Part shown: one piece after another, positions 22,168 to 22,874 of the stretch
How positions within the stretch are numbered: position 1 is the first letter of the stretch
How the letters are laid out: every line of letters begins with the position of its first letter
From: Saccoglossus kowalevskii
Taxonomy: Eukaryota; Hemichordata; Enteropneusta; Harrimaniidae
DNA: 22,874 nucleotides
Direction of reading: 5' to 3'
NCBI RefSeq assembly: GCF_000003605.2
Contig: NW_003129875.1
Coordinates: 4,402-27,275, forward strand
Made by a program: the position numbers and the translations under genes
The notes under the pieces: generated by a model
Seen by the model: the letters and a program-made list of their open reading frames with translations, nothing else
Told to the model about the DNA's origin: nothing
The model's database searches: none

Positions 22168-22874
22168 CAGTGTTTCAGCCAGGATTTCGAAACGTGGGAC
22201 ACAGTGACCCATGTCAGCCAAAAAGTGGGGACACGCGATTTTTTTTTTTAGGGACACCCATTGTTAAATTTTCATAATAAATTGCATTTCACTCAAAAAA
22301 GTATGTTTACCTTTAATTTTTATTTCCATGATTGACAATGTACATAATACACATCAGCAAAGCCAATCAATATTCATTAATGAGATATACGGGTATAGAT
22401 AATAACATTCATTTCGTATGAAATGCTCTCCTTGGTTTACTTGATTTCCATAAAGCAAGGGCTTCATTGAATTGAAAATCTTCAATACTGGGTCCCTCGC
22501 CAGAGATCAGAGACAGCGTATCCACTCTATGAGGTTGCAGTCTATTACGCGTTTTGGTTTTTATACGATTCTGAATCGAGAACCCACGTTCGCAATCTGC
22601 TGTTTGAACTGGAAGTATAAGTGCTAAACTCGCCAATTTAAGTAGATTTGTAAATTGTTCTTTATGATATTCGTATATTATCTTCCATAAGGTTGACATC
22701 TTATCACGTGGATATTTCTGTTGCACTACTAATGGCTTTACAACTGACCATTCATGCTTGGTCTCATGGCCGTCAATTATAGCCGTAAACACCGTACCAT
22801 CATCTGACTCGCAATCTGTACCAAAGTGATTAATTAACGTGTCCATTTCATTGTTTCCGTATCACCGAGGTCGT
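22168..22874 (-). mobile_element. hAT-superfamily DNA transposon, 3' part
   Basis: The terminus CAGTGTTTCAGCCAGGATTTCG at 22168 is typical of hAT inverted repeats. About 240 bp inside it, in the matching orientation, lies an ORF with the hAT C-terminal dimerisation motif. The bases just outside (CATTAGAG, 22160-22167) would be one copy of the 8-bp target duplication; the other end lies beyond the window. The element sits antisense to plus-strand numbering, in the same direction as the host gene. Confidence 0.75.
22409..22846 (-). pseudogene. hAT transposase, C-terminal dimerisation region
   Basis: The 145-residue frame contains LILPVQTADCERGFSIQNRI followed by KTKTRNRLQPHRVDTLSL, the conserved region of the hAT C-terminal dimerisation domain (Dimer_Tnp_hAT) as seen in ZNF862-like hAT relatives. 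Full hAT transposases are several hundred residues long, so this is only the end. An in-frame TGA at 22864-22862, six codons before the first Met, separates it from any upstream transposase sequence, and no splice acceptor is visible between them. The copy is therefore most likely inactive, unless an undetected intron or assembly error explains the stop. Confidence 0.75.

Overview
The window is nuclear DNA from an animal. It is AT-rich, its coding exons are split by GT-AG introns, and most of it is intronic or intergenic DNA full of degraded interspersed repeats. The one unmistakable ortholog is the C-terminal part of RBBP4/RBBP7 (Caf1-55). Its tail (EEPDTPASELE...) looks more like the fly/invertebrate form than the human one. 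With the repeat style, this suggests a marine invertebrate, possibly a lophotrochozoan, but the sequence alone does not fix the phylum.

Layout. At 1-1280 lies AT-rich DNA and a degenerate repeat array ending in a hairpin. From 1397 to about 13050, minus strand, is a twelve-finger C2H2 zinc-finger gene: a large last exon (4179-1397), a middle exon (7127-6917) and a probable first exon whose ATG is cut by a splice donor (12928-12926), next to a GC-richer promoter with an exact ETS-type site (13044-13053). Its two introns (2.7 and 5.8 kb) hold MITE-like inverted-repeat elements and a second copy of the repeat family. From 13.1 to 19.3 kb there is no confident gene: a nested palindromic element, a dispersed repeat in two opposite copies, weak plus-strand candidate exons, and a long inverted array of the family seen at 0.5-1.3 kb. 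From 20148 to the right edge are the last four coding exons of the RBBP4-like gene, minus strand. The intron entering from the right contains the 3' end of a hAT transposon, with a terminal repeat and an ORF carrying the C-terminal dimerisation region.

The two genes show no functional link beyond both being nuclear: one a putative sequence-specific DNA-binding protein, the other a histone-binding scaffold of chromatin complexes. The points most worth following are the four-fold three-finger module of the zinc-finger protein, the start codon split by a splice donor, and the repeat family whose units carry a conserved AAAATGGC/GCCATTTT palindrome and whose copies stop at the same CTAA/T edge after a hairpin, as a Helitron-like element might. 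No prokaryotic features, CRISPR array, rRNA or tRNA were seen.
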